NCBI GenBank assembly: GCA_964036665.1
Contig: OZ038530.1
Span: forward strand, 12,743,001 to 12,807,000
Source: Gordius sp. MW1
Taxonomy: Eukaryota; Nematomorpha; Gordioida; Gordea; Gordiidae
Direction: 5' to 3'
DNA length: 64,000 nucleotides
Under the pieces are notes generated by a model. The model did not search any database. It had not been told where the DNA came from and saw nothing but the letters and a program-made list of their open reading frames with translations. The position numbers and the translations under genes were made by a program. This document shows positions 11,501 through 22,537 of the stretch, in pieces (the stretch's first letter is position 1; the number at the start of each line of letters is the position of its first letter).

Positions 11501-14500
11501 TGAAAACCTAAAAAAATTTATGTTCTATATATTTAACTAGGTGAAACAGGCGATAACGCATATTGAGCAAAAAGCAACAAAGATTTTAACTTGAATAAAT
11601 ACAAACCAAAGGTATCATTCAAAATTAAATAAACACCCCAATTTTTAGGCATAAGATCAACTGACAAAAAAGAACAGGTCTAAAACTTAATAATATCAGT
11701 CGTTTGTCGAATTTGTTAGGGGGTGGGGCTATTTGGATATTTAGGTGCTTATAAACTTCTGCTTGTTTTGCTTGTGAATGAGATATCTGGACATTGACTT
11801 GACATTAAGTTAAAAATTAGCCAAATGACATAATATCCAAACTTAAGCCTAGAAATTAATAAAATCTTTGATTATGTTCTGTGGTTCACTTATGGTCGGG
11901 CATTGTAGTTCTGAAGATCATTGGTCTCAATCCAATTTCAAACCCCTCAATTGGAAAACTGTATTTTTCAAACACTATTTATAAGTTCCCATTTTCTAAT
12001 GAGGTAGATGAGGTCTTACATTTAGCATAGCCACGGACATTTGTCTGAGTAGGTCTTCCGTGTACAAACTCCTTACTAAGAGGGAATGGTTAGCAACTTT
12101 GCGCAATTTCATCATGACACTCATGGGGGGTAGGGTTGGGCTCGTGGTTTTGCCTTGTTCGTCCAATTGATCTTTGTATTCCGCGAGGATGCTGGCGTAC
12201 AAAGCACCCTGTTCAACAGGCAATTCGCACAATGTTACCTCTTGTCGTTTAGGCGGTAACTGATCCAAAACCTAGAATAACGCGAGAGAGGTTTTATATA
12301 TTATACAATGAAGGTGCTAACTAGCGCTGTAAAAACGGCTGGGTTTTGTTTGGTCAACCTTTGGATTTAGTCGATTAAACATAAACAGACCAAAAATATT
12401 TTGGTCTATTTTTCGTAATCGTATGAACAAAAGCTTTGGTGGCTTTATGTTTTGGCGACTTAAATCAAAGGTCGACCGAACAAAACTCAGTCGTTTTTAC
12501 AACACTAGTGCTTCCTTATCACGCTATTTACTGCGTCCACGGTTTATATGAATGATAATCTTTTTGTGTTTAAAGCTGCTAATTAAATATATGAATAGAG
12601 GAGAAAGCAAGCTTTCAAATCCATTAACAATTAAGTATATCACAAATTTCGTTAAAATATAAACGAAATCCAGATCATCCACAATCAAAAATTAAGTCAT
12701 AATTATAAGTCCTTTAGTAGTAAGCAAAAACTAGGGGAATTTGCCAAGTGTAAAAATCTTTTGCATTTATTATTTAAATTATCACTAAATTTTTAGCCCT
12801 CCCCCCCCTCCTTCCGCAGTCCTCTAATCATATCGAGCTTTATGCCCCTTCTCATTTATAAGTGAAAGTAAATCACCTGCGATTTGAGCCGACGCAACAC
12901 GAATGGTCGGACCACGTGTTTAGCTTGAGCTATGCGAGCCCGCTCGAATTCGCTTCGCCCCCTAGCAGCAGCCACCTGATTATCACGTGACACGGTCGGC
13001 CCTGCACCTTCCCGCTCCTCGGACCCCCAATCGTCCTCATCTTTGTCCCCAGGGGTCTCGGGGGCACCGCCCCCCGAACCCGAATTTAAATCGTAGGCCG
13101 AGAAAAGTGTCTTTAGCTCTTCGGTTCGATCCTCAAAGAGGTTGGGAAGCACGAATTGTAGCAGGGACATCAGCTCTAGCAAGTTGTTTTGAATCGGGGT
13201 ACCGGTTAACAGGACACGAAATCGGGTCTTATAAAGGAGGGCAAATTATGTCAAGATTAGGCGCTATGAGTTATAATTTAAAAAAACGATTTGTAGAAGG
13301 AATATCAGCTCGGACAAGTTGTTTTTAATCGGAATACCGGTTTAAAGAACCAGATATAGGATTTTATATAAAGGGGCAAATTATAAGTAAGATCGCGTTA
13401 TGTCGGACAGAACGCTACAGTCGTACCCATGCACAATATAACGATTATTTATTAAATAAAACGAAGAGCACGAAGGTCAGCTCGAGCAAATTATATCTCG
13501 GTACCGGTCAAAAGAACTCGAAAACGGGTCTACTACGAGCATGCGTGTATATAATTAATTCGCAAAAAACACATCACAAGTTTCAGTTTATATGATTCAA
13601 GTTAAAAAATATTGAGTAAAAAATTTATAACTATAGGTTAAAAATACATTTCAACTTCTTGATACTAAAATATGATACAACAAATTTCCTAATGCCGTAC
13701 AAATTGTCCATTTAAACTTCAAGGTATAATAGAAGCAAGTTGCGAAATTATAATATTTTGAGTTTGGCGCTTGTTTAAAGCTAGAGGGGGTCTCCGAATC
13801 CAGATTCTAAACTTTAGCTAGCTTTAACTTAGTTGATACCATAACAGTTTAATTCCCGAACTTTGTATGCGCATTATTTCCACTTTTGTTAAAACAATTT
13901 TAAAGCTATTCTTGAGGACTCGTTTTTAGATGTATATTAAAACTATTTATACTCTTCAATAAATTTCTAGGGTAATATGAGGTGTTAAATGTACCTTAAT
14001 TTTGAGTAGATATTTGTACCGCACCGAGGCCATGTTTTTAAGCATATGCGCTTCGTCAAAGATTATGTAGGTGAAGCTGATCCGCTTGAAAAAGTTTTTA
14101 TCGTCGGTAGTGCTCGAAACCTAGTATACACAGGGAATTTTATTAAATTAAAAATGACAAGAGGGCGGGCTTGAAAAAAAGTGGGGTCCAAAGGGGTAGC
14201 TAGGGGCAAGCAGGATGGGCAGCTGCCATCTCACCCTATAAATGCAAAAATTGTTTTATATACAATAGATTTCTAATTTAAATTGAAAAAAAAACATGTT
14301 GTCCCTACCTAAAGTCAAAGTAAATTCCTTTATCCCTTTTTAATAAAAATCCTGTTTCAATGACGGTCAGAATTGCTTATCTTCATATTATTTGCTATGC
14401 CTAACACAAATAGTAAATGGTGTACATTTAATCGAGATGTTTGAACAGTTTTATTGAACTAAAATCAACCTTTTTTAAATTATACAATCGAAAAACAGAT

Positions 14501-17500
14501 ATTAGGGTAAGGTCAAGCTGCCAAAATTGATTAAAGACACTAACCAAGAGTAACAAAAAACTGAATATTTTGACATTCTATAGCAAAGTACTAAAAAATT
14601 TAAAGGATTTGAGAAGAGGTAAAGAAAGGTTATAAAAATTTAATTAGATGCTCAAATTAAATAATTAACAATTTACGAAACAAATTGCATATAATTAACG
14701 TGGATGCAAAACATACCATGGAATAGGTAGTTAGTATAATATCCCACGAGTCTATGCCTTGTTCTTCTAGCAGTTGATTTCTTTGATCTTTACGCTCCGA
14801 CTGAGACCCGTAGTATGTGGTAAAACGCGCGTAAGGACACCAAATGGAAATTTCCGAAGCCCAATTATCTAAAATGTAAATTATAATGTTTACAAAAATA
14901 AATAGTCATTTCGGGTGTCAAGTCTATTTTACATAATGTATTACAAGGATGGCTTACAGGAACCATTATTACTAAAGGATAATTAGGAGGAATGTTAATG
15001 AGTTTTTTTTTAAAAAATGGGCGAAAATTTTCATCGTTGTCACAGGTCTCCTTCAGAAATTATAATTTTATAACTCCGCAAGTCAGGTCGCAACGTCTTT
15101 AAAAGGCTGTGATAGACATAAAGCAAACTGCAGAATTCTTGATTTAACTAGTTACAATTTCATAAAACTTAAAACCCTTTCATTTGTTCAAACGTATTGA
15201 GTAGGTCGAAACATGGAAAGCGTTTAAGGCATTATAATAATAAATGAAGAGTATCCCATAGACCATCAATAAATCTATCAAATTGTAAGGTTAAAAACAC
15301 TTTTGTCGTTATTTCGAAAACATAGAATAGAGTTCATTAGTAGTTGAGACTACTAAATAGTTTGCCATTTACCCAAGGTCGAGGCCGGAACGATGATCAA
15401 AAATGGTCCTTTGGTGCCCATTTCCAAGAGGTGCTGCAAAAACGCCAACAATTGAACAGTCTTCCCCAGGCCCTTCAGAATAATCAGCAAAAAATTGTAA
15501 AATTTAAAGATATTAAGTAATGAAAATGATAAAAAGGAAAACTAATTATATACCATTTCGTCAGCTAAAATGCCATTCATGCCCATCTTGAACAAAAGAT
15601 TGAGCCAGTTCATCCCAGCTATTTGATACTGTTTTAAAAAGTGCCCAGAATCGGTGATAGATTTTGACGGTTGCACGACCATCGTTCCTTGAGCCAATTT
15701 ATCTACAGCCATTTGAAGTTCCTGAAGAATGATAAAGTTTTTCAAAATTGTTTGTTATATACCCAATAAAGATGCATTATATGTTTTTATGTAAAGCAAA
15801 AATATTTATTCATAGTTGTGAGGATCCGTGACCAACAGACCTCCATGCGCTACTTATTATTAATTACTTTCGATTATATATATGAACTTTCCCTATATTG
15901 TAACCAATAGTTAGTTATACTCATTGACATTTAATATTTAGTTCTCCTCATAAAAATTTCTAACTCCTCAAAAAGATCCCTTAGCCTTCCTCATAGATAT
16001 CCCTATCCCCCCTACAAAATAAACACCTTTATATCCTTTCCTAAACACTGGAAGCTAAACAATAGTTTATAACAGATATTTCTGAGGAGCCTTGGTATAA
16101 TACTTTTTGCATTATGGTTCAAAGAGGGAATATAAATATATGAACAATCATAAAAACAAGCCAAATTTATGAGGATCTTACGGTAGAGAGTTGTTCGCAG
16201 TGTTGGAGTAGCTTGACGATTTGCTTCCGCAAGTAAAGAACTTTCTTGGCCGCTTGAATCAAGTCGACGGATAAAAATTTGAACCGCTCGAATTTGGCGT
16301 TCTACATAGCAAAAATATGGCCGAGTGAAAATTAGTGTAAATGGCTATTGCAAAAACGACCGGGTTTTGTTTGACTAAACATAAACAGATCAAAAGTTTT
16401 TTGAGGCCTTTTGGTCTGTTTTCCTTATTAGCAGTCGAATAAAAGCAATGGTCGACCAAACAAAACCCAGCCGTTTTTACGAGACTAGTGTAAACTATAA
16501 TATGCCATGCATTTTACCCCATATTGGGGCAAAAGTGTAACAATCAAGTAATGATTGTTTGATATGCCTTACACCAAAAATGCTTGTTTAGTCAACCAAA
16601 AACCAAGACCAACGGCTGACTTAACAAGAACATACCAAAATTCGATGGCCCGTTCTTTTAAATTATAACTAAGCCTAAGAGTCGAATAAATAAATTTCGA
16701 CTAAGCCTAGTGGTCGATTAAACAAAAACAGACCGAAAGAGTAACGGCCGACTCAACAAAATAGCCTAGAGGTCGACAAAACAAAAATACACACAAACTA
16801 AAACCGAAGTAGGTAGGCTTAACAAAACCCCCTGGGTCTTTTTACAACCAACACTATTCTACATAAGTAAAACACTAACCAATTCTTCCCAACTAGTGAA
16901 GGGACGTTGTTCCATGATAATGTTGCACTTCTTAACCGTGCAATGCTTAAGTCCCATAAGCTCTTCCCGCGTCGCCGTGTTAAAGTATTCAACTAGGGCC
17001 TCTCGTTCCGTCACGCTTTTACCCCTCACCCCCGAACGATCAGCTGATCGATAGGTGGGTGCGGTCGTGGGGGGTAGAGCGGGCGTCGGCGTCATGGTAA
17101 CGGACCCGCCCCCCGTTTTGCGATTGAAAGTCTCCAAAAAGTAATCGGTCATCGATCTCCGAGCCCCTCCCGGAGCGTAGGGGGCGGGGACGCTAGGGGC
17201 GGGATAATTATGGGCCGGCGGTGAGGGTGCCGACGAGCTTCCACCACCCCCAAAAGTCGCCGAGGTAGGCGCAGGGGTAACGCCCATCGACGATGGTGGG
17301 GGTGCGTGATCCATAACGAACCCGTATTCCTCGGGGTCGAACTCGGCCCTAGCGAATCGTTCTAATCAATTAATAAAGAGAGTTTAACTTGAGAATAAAT
17401 AATTTGATTTTTTATAATTTAGTGTTGTAAACTTGACCAATTGGTATATTTAAAAAGACCTTAGTCCATAAGGCAGCGACCGAATGCTGCTAGCAAACTA

Positions 17501-20196
17501 ATATAAATCAAAATCTAACAGGGTGGCCAATAATTGTGGTAGCATTTGACTTTAATACGTTTTTTATCATGGATTGGTCCCACAGTGGTAGGGTAGTTTT
17601 GAAAAGTTACTTCCATCTTGATCGGGTAAGGGCCATGTCCGATTTATCTTCTTAGTTTTCATAACTTTGTCTACTTGCCCTTCCCATGTGACACGAGGTC
17701 GTCCTCAACCTCTCTTCACCAGCACCTCCATGCCTAAGACTATTTAATATACATCATTTGCCTCCCTTCTTATTATATTCCCCGACCACCTTGGCCGATT
17801 TAAGCAATCAAGTTTGCAGTAAATTGCCATTTTTGCCCAACGACAGTCTTTCTCGTCATATGGTGGAGCCTAGTCAACCCAAAGCGGTATCAATCTGATT
17901 CACCTTGGCTTGTAGTAACTTTTGTTCCATGTAGCGTTTAATGCCCATATTTCACTTCCTTAGATTAACATCGGTTATGGATTTGTAAGGTTTGCACTTT
18001 AACCATATTGGCATCTACTTGTCGCACATTACACCAAATATATTTGCCATTTAAGCCATTCTTAGTCCCGGCATTGACTTCTGTTGCGCAACTTCCCTCT
18101 TGATGTATCATCAAGCAAAGGTATTTAAACCTCTCAAGTTTAGGCTTTTTTAGAATGATCATCTAGCGACGGGGTCCATCCATGTAACGTTCATCTCCAT
18201 GTACACCGCTTTCTGAATGATGACCTTGCTATGACCACTTTATGCCTTCTTCAAATAAGTTCGCCTTTGTCGCTTCGCATAGTACTATATAGTGTTGTAA
18301 AAACGGCTGAGTTTTGTTTGGTCGACCTTAAGTTTTAGTTGACTAAACATATAAAGGGACCAAAACACTTTAGGTCTGTTTGTGCGACTAAACATAAACA
18401 GACCAAAAAACCATTGGTCTGTTTATGTTTAGTTAACCACAACCAAAGGTCAACCAAACAAAACCCAGCCGTTTTTACAATACTAGTATTATGTCATTGG
18501 CACATAGCATGAGCCAAGGAGATGGCTTTTAAATGTCTCTCGTTATCATATCCATAATTATGGTAAATAAAATGGGACTTAGTTTTAATTATGCAAGCAT
18601 CGCCAGTAATTCCAAAAGGTTGTGATAAAAGCACACAAAAAATGTTTTCTACTATAAATTATGGCCAGCCAAAAAAAGCAAATTTTATTGCAATGACTAA
18701 CCTTGAGAATCGTCATCTTCCATATATTCATCTTCTGATTCCTCGAGAAATACCCTCAACCCATCTTCGTCTGTTCCTTTGGGTGGGTAAGAAGGATCTA
18801 ACTCAACTGAGTTAAAGTTTAGAGAATGCGTTGCTAAACGTGAAACAACAAGATCCAAATCCCAATCAAAATATTCCAATGCCAGATAAATTTGCTAAAA
18901 CATATAAATTAATTGGATTAAGGCTTTTGCCAGGTTTATGTGGAAATGAATTTTTAAAAGTGGTCATCAATATGTAATATATTGATGTTGTAGCTGATTT
19001 AAAACTTTTGTATTATTAATTTAATAATAACTTTGTTGTAAAATCAGTATCATTTGGAAAGTTACAGATTAACTTAAGGATAAATGCAAGGGCAAATTTA
19101 AAATTGATGTTTGAGGCAAATATAGGGATATATGAATGAACAGCTAAATTAACTATAACCCCACCATTTTTTACAGATTACATATAAAAAAGATACAAAT
19201 GTACAATATCATACACCTTAAAGTTTGTCTTTGTATATCTTATATAAATGATTATGTTTAAGACAATTTTATGCATTTGAAATAGGTTAGTTGAATTTAA
19301 GGAAATATAGTAAAATGCTATCAACAATAATTTAAAAAGATTTAAATGAAAAATGCATTGTGGCAACAATCTATATATCTTTATCATTTAATAATATAGA
19401 GATTATAAACTTAATTATAAACACTAACAATTAAAATTATCTTATTATTTAAATATAAAATTTAAAATCAAATACCATATAAAACATACAAAAATGAATA
19501 ATCTAAAAATGGTAAAAATTAAATTCTGTCAAATTATAAGGTATATAAACTCAAATTGTCATACTGTAGGTGTATAAGTAGAAAATGCTTCCCAAGTAAA
19601 TGTAAAAGCTTCCTGTTTCTGTACATCATTTTTTAGAAGTTCAATTCGGGATTTTTTTAATAATGGGGGATCTCTTTTATTAATCACAAATTTTGTAAAT
19701 GATGGATGCTTTGAAATAAAATCTGGTAAATTGCTAACTGGTAACTTAATTGGTGCATGCATATACTGTTGAGAATAAATTGGTGAAATTCCCACTGCAT
19801 TGTTATTAATATTTGATATGTAATTTGTTGATTCATTGTATCGAATTCCTTTATTGAAAAAGATTAGTAAGTTTAACAAAAATTGTTCATTATGTTATGC
19901 AAAATTTAAAGGACATAAATAATAGTATGTTATCTTCACCATAACTTGCAGATTTGCGAGAATTGTGATCAAATCCTCTAACAAAAAACTTATAAACAAA
20001 GAATAAAGTTACCTCTGATATGGAAATGAAAAGCTTTCATGCAATCCAGGTATATGGTTTAATAGCTTTAAATTATAACTTTTATTTTCACCTAAAATTT
20101 GAAACAATATATACTTATAAATTTACTAATTTCATTATGAGATCGCCTTCCCACTCTAAATTTCTTCAAATCTAAAAGGGTACCTTTATTAGACAT
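8547..20196 (-). CDS. SMARCAD1: SMARCAD1-like SNF2-family chromatin remodeller, 18 exons, 1026 codons
   Basis: An ATP-dependent nucleosome remodeller of the SMARCAD1/Fun30/ETL1 family, nuclear. Exons, 5' to 3' on minus: 20196-20184, 20091-20013, 19977-19940, 19848-19565, 18894-18702, 17361-16880, 16301-16182, 15721-15554, 15472-15373, 14868-14717, 14120-13995, 13227-12877, 12271-12020, 10860-10765, 10560-10468, 10179-10061, 9609-9427, 8778-8547. All borders are GT..AG and phases agree. A CUE-like ubiquitin-binding helix bundle ([25 protein letters not shown]) spans residues 129-158. The family-specific block RPFTSWEEL is near 355. The ATPase core shows ADEMGLGKT (about 457), DEAH (565-568), [18 protein letters not shown] (about 592), LIFSQF (about 853), [11 protein letters not shown] and [10 protein letters not shown] (ends near 947). 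SMARCAD1 is preferred over INO80 because of [20 protein letters not shown] and the CUE. The helicase insert (residues 620-660) is Gly/Glu-rich and lineage-specific; exons 6 and 12 are GC-richer than the N-terminal exons. Human SMARCAD1 is about the same length. Confidence 0.92.
9144..9383 (-). CDS. possible small secreted ORF inside the last intron of the SMARCAD1-like gene
   Basis: A 79-codon frame lies wholly in the intron between SMARCAD1-like exons 17 and 18, on the same strand. It starts [11 protein letters not shown] and looks like a signal peptide followed by a polar segment with several F/E-rich turns ([17 protein letters not shown]) and one NFS glycosylation motif. I do not recognise it. 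It could be a nested gene, a retained-intron product or a chance frame. The only support is the length in AT-rich DNA and the hydrophobic start. Confidence 0.2.
   Translation of the reverse strand: MIFLVIIAMLMKDYVFGVKFGNFSTSTLDANNGWYSTSNVVVPIFKNFREEFLDFEPFESFSSAQAITNAKIPKLFSNK
12322..12507. mobile_element. hAT MITE (TAGTGTTG family) in an intron
   Basis: It lies between SMARCAD1-like exons 12 and 13. Ends TAGCGCTGTAAAAACGGCTG and the mirrored CGTTTTTACAACACTA flank an inverted interior rich in GGTCGACC and TTTGGTC. The 8 bases on either side are GTGCTAAC and GTGCTTCC, an eroded 8-bp target duplication as made by hAT transposases. Confidence 0.7.
13299..13540 (-). pseudogene. two degenerate copies of the start of SMARCAD1-like exon 12
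   Basis: The segment 13166-13260 covers the acceptor site of exon 12 and the codons for [20 protein letters not shown]. It recurs twice in the adjacent intron, at about 13299-13398 and 13471-13540. Copy 2 still reads [12 protein letters not shown]; copy 3 reads [12 protein letters not shown] then NLLEL after a gap. Both have lost the open frame and the rest of the exon. They look like tandem duplications of a helicase-motif III exon edge. Confidence 0.65.
14185..14300. repeat. short G-rich repeat of the CGTAGCC family
   Basis: Located in the intron between SMARCAD1-like exons 10 and 11. AAGGGGTAGCTAGGGGCAAGC and GGGCAGCTGCC resemble the G-rich ends of the CGTAGCCAGG repeat family, with an AT-rich body. 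The match is weak and the borders are approximate. Confidence 0.25.
16343..16487. mobile_element. hAT MITE (TAGTGTTG family), short copy
   Basis: Lies in the intron between exons 6 and 7 of the SMARCAD1-like gene. The left end is eroded (GGCTATTGCAAAAACGACC), the right end is AGCCGTTTTTACGAGACTA. Flanking 8-mers GTGTAAAT and GTGTAAAC form a target duplication with one mismatch. The interior is an inverted repeat of GTTTAGTC/GACCAAA motifs. Confidence 0.65.
16570..16856. repeat. degenerate TAGTGTTG-family copy with direct repeats
   Basis: Contains repeated GGTCGAC..AACAAAA and CAGACCGAAAG motifs and ends with TTTTTACAACCAACACTA, the family's right end. The left border is unclear. It probably represents one or two eroded copies. 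Confidence 0.4.
17530..18565 (-). mobile_element. 5'-truncated RTE-type LINE fragment in intron 5
   Basis: Between SMARCAD1-like exons 5 and 6. On the minus strand the right end (18565 to 18486) reads [17 protein letters not shown] then CANDI, an eroded reverse-transcriptase YADD box. The rest (18289 to 17530) matches the C-terminal part of the LINE at 60945-63810 base for base over long stretches, for example CTTCCATCTTGATCGGGTAA. It is interrupted by stops and by the hAT MITE at 18290-18485. It starts abruptly inside the RT domain, as 5'-truncated LINEs do. Confidence 0.75.
18290..18485. mobile_element. hAT MITE (TAGTGTTG family) inserted in a LINE fragment
   Basis: Ends TAGTGTTGTAAAAACGGCTG and GCCGTTTTTACAATACTA. 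Flanks are GTACTATA and GTATTATG. The uninterrupted LINE at 61866-61880 reads GTACTATG at the same place, so the original 8-bp target is known. This dates the MITE as younger than the LINE. Confidence 0.8.
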
Positions 20197-20560
20197 TGCA
20201 GAATGAACGAATGTCCACAACTGTTATTGCTGAATCTGGTTCAATTGACAAAAGTTCATTTGTAAAAATCTCTAAATATCTAAATCTAACCCTATATCTA
20301 AATCTAACCCTAACCCTTGCCTATATTACATTTTGCCTATATACATTTTGCACAGAGTGAAATTTACAAAATAAATGATAATAATATTGGAAAACTTACC
20401 AAACGCAGAGGGTTTTAAGTCACACTTATAACTGCGCATGCGCATAAGCAATTATTGCCTGTATTAGATTTTGTGGAGTTAAAAACATAAAAAAGTTATT
20501 AAACTAGCATGCGCATAAGCAATTATTGTCTATATTAGATTTTGACTATGTTAGATTTTG
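20197..20560. other. upstream region of the SMARCAD1-like gene
   Basis: The 5' UTR and promoter should lie here (minus-strand gene starting at 20196). No TATA-type element can be assigned with confidence. It contains a short interstitial telomere-like run at about 20279-20317 (CTAACCCTAACCC with CTAAAT variants) and two copies of a GCATGCGCATAAGCAATTATTG block at about 20436 and 20507. Confidence 0.35.
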
Positions 20561-22240
20561 CACAGAAGCGATTTTTTTAAAGAACGGGAGTTTAGAGATT
20601 TAGAGATTTTTACATATGAACTTTTGTCAATTGAAACGATACCGTTATTGCTAATGAAGTCTAATCAGCACTTCCACGCAAAATGTGGAAAGCTGGAAAT
20701 ACGGAAAACTAATCAAATGCATTGGCAATTTCGCAGAATATGTGTCAAACGAACTAAAACCAATATGCATGTTTTGACAATTTAGTACTTTATGTGTGAT
20801 CACATATAGAGTTCATATGTATAATTATATTAAGGTATTATATATATTTAAACTCATCTATATATTTATAGGTATATAAGCATTAAATATATAAATTTAC
20901 ACTAATATAAGCGCAATATATGATTATTATTATAGATTTATACCTCTATACATAGCTACTTATGCAGACACTTTAATAAATATTATTTTTAGTTGATTTG
21001 TAAATACAAATAAGTTTGAAATGTGTTGCTTTATTACTTGAAACTGAAAGAATCTATTTAAATCAGAATTTGTTAGCACTTCAAATGCAAAAACATAATT
21101 ATGTCAAGCTTATTAATTGAAGGTAACTATCAAAAATAAAATGTTTAGCATTTTAAAAGCAAAAATTTAATTGTGTCGAGCAGCAATCATTTTTCACATA
21201 TTTATATGTTGTTTATTACCTGAGGGGATCTATCTAAATAAAATTTGTTAGTATTTTGAAAGCAAAAACCTAATTATGTCAAGCAACAATCATTTTCACA
21301 AACTTATATGTTATTACTTGAAGGAAAATATCTAAATCAAAATAATAAAACCAATTAAATGCTTAGACCATTTATCACCTTATGTGTGATCACAAATAAT
21401 ATTCATATGTATAATTATATTAAGGTATTATATATATTTATACTCATGTATATATTCTTAGGTTTATAAGCATTAAATATATACATTTACACTTATATAA
21501 GCACAATATATGATTATAAATATAGATTTATATATTTACACCTATATATAGCTACTTAAAGACACTTTAATAAATAAATTGTAATACATCTAAAGATTTT
21601 TAATTGAAATGCACAAATAAGTTTGAAATATGTTGCTTTATTACTTGAAGAAATCTATCTAAATAAAAATTTGCTAGCATTTTAAAAACAAAAACTTAAT
21701 TATGTCAAACTTATTAATTGAAGATAACTATCTAAATCAAAATATTTAGCATTTTAAAAGCAAATCCTAATTATGTCAAGCAACAATCATTTTTCACAAA
21801 CTTATATGCAGTTTTATTACTTGAAGAGAACTATCTAAATAAAAACATTTAGCATTTTAAAAGCAAAAACCTAATTATGTCAAGCAACAATCATTTTTTA
21901 CAAACTTATATGCTGTTTTATTACTTGAAGGGAACTATCTAAATTTAAATTTTTAGCATTTTAAAAGCAAAAGCCTAATTATGTCAAGCAACAATCATTT
22001 TTCACAGACTTATATGTTGTTTTATTACTTAAAGAGAACTATCTAAATCAAAATATTTAGCATTTTAAAAGCAAAAACCTAATTATGTCAAGCAACAATC
22101 ATTTTTCACAAACTTATATGCTGTTTTATTACTTGAAGAGAACTATCTAAATATAAATTTTTAGCATTTTAAAAGCAAAAGCCTAATTATGCCAAGCAAC
22201 AATCATTTTTCACATACTTATATGTTGTTTTATTACATAA
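20560..22240. repeat. satellite array, about 104-bp monomers, with a long-range duplication
   Basis: From about 21060 to 22240 there are roughly eight direct repeats of a 101-110 bp unit. Landmarks are AACTATCTAAAT, TTTAGCATTTTAAAAGCAAA, CTAATTATGTCAAGCAACAA and CAAACTTATATGCTGTTTTA. A larger duplication also relates about 20760-21345 to about 21370-21720 (shared TGTGTGATCACA and TAATTATATTAAGGTATTAT). No coding potential. Confidence 0.8.
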
Positions 22241-22537
22241 AAAGAGAGACACAGGGACTAGGCTGGAATGTAGACCTTAAAAATTTTAGAATCTAGAAAT
22301 CAAAAAAACCCTTTCAGATGGTAAGTTCTGCCATTTTAATATTAAATTTGGGATAATGTATCTCCCAAAAGTATTTGGGAGACCTAAAAACTTTAAAATC
22401 TAGACATGAAAAACTAATTTACTAGATAGTAAGTTCTATATATATATAATATATAGAGTACCTACATATATATAAGTAAATATGCATTGTACATAAATAT
22501 TATTTAATAGATTATAATTATGTATATATATATATAT
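22241..22537. other. AT-rich spacer with TA microsatellite
   Basis: No gene. It ends in (TA)n directly next to the first 1.8-kb element. Confidence 0.4.

Noticed and set aside
12987-13328. 113-codon plus-strand frame
   Set aside because: It is antisense to SMARCAD1-like exon 12, which is GC-rich and therefore open on both strands.
8547-17361. Assignment of the helicase exons to INO80
   Set aside because: The motifs between helicase lobes ([20 protein letters not shown]), the block RPFTSWEEL and the upstream CUE match SMARCAD1; INO80 has a long insert and HSA domain, not seen here.
21060-22240. Regular repeats that could suggest a CRISPR array
   Set aside because: The units are contiguous with no unique spacers, in a eukaryotic sequence with no cas genes. 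It is satellite DNA.
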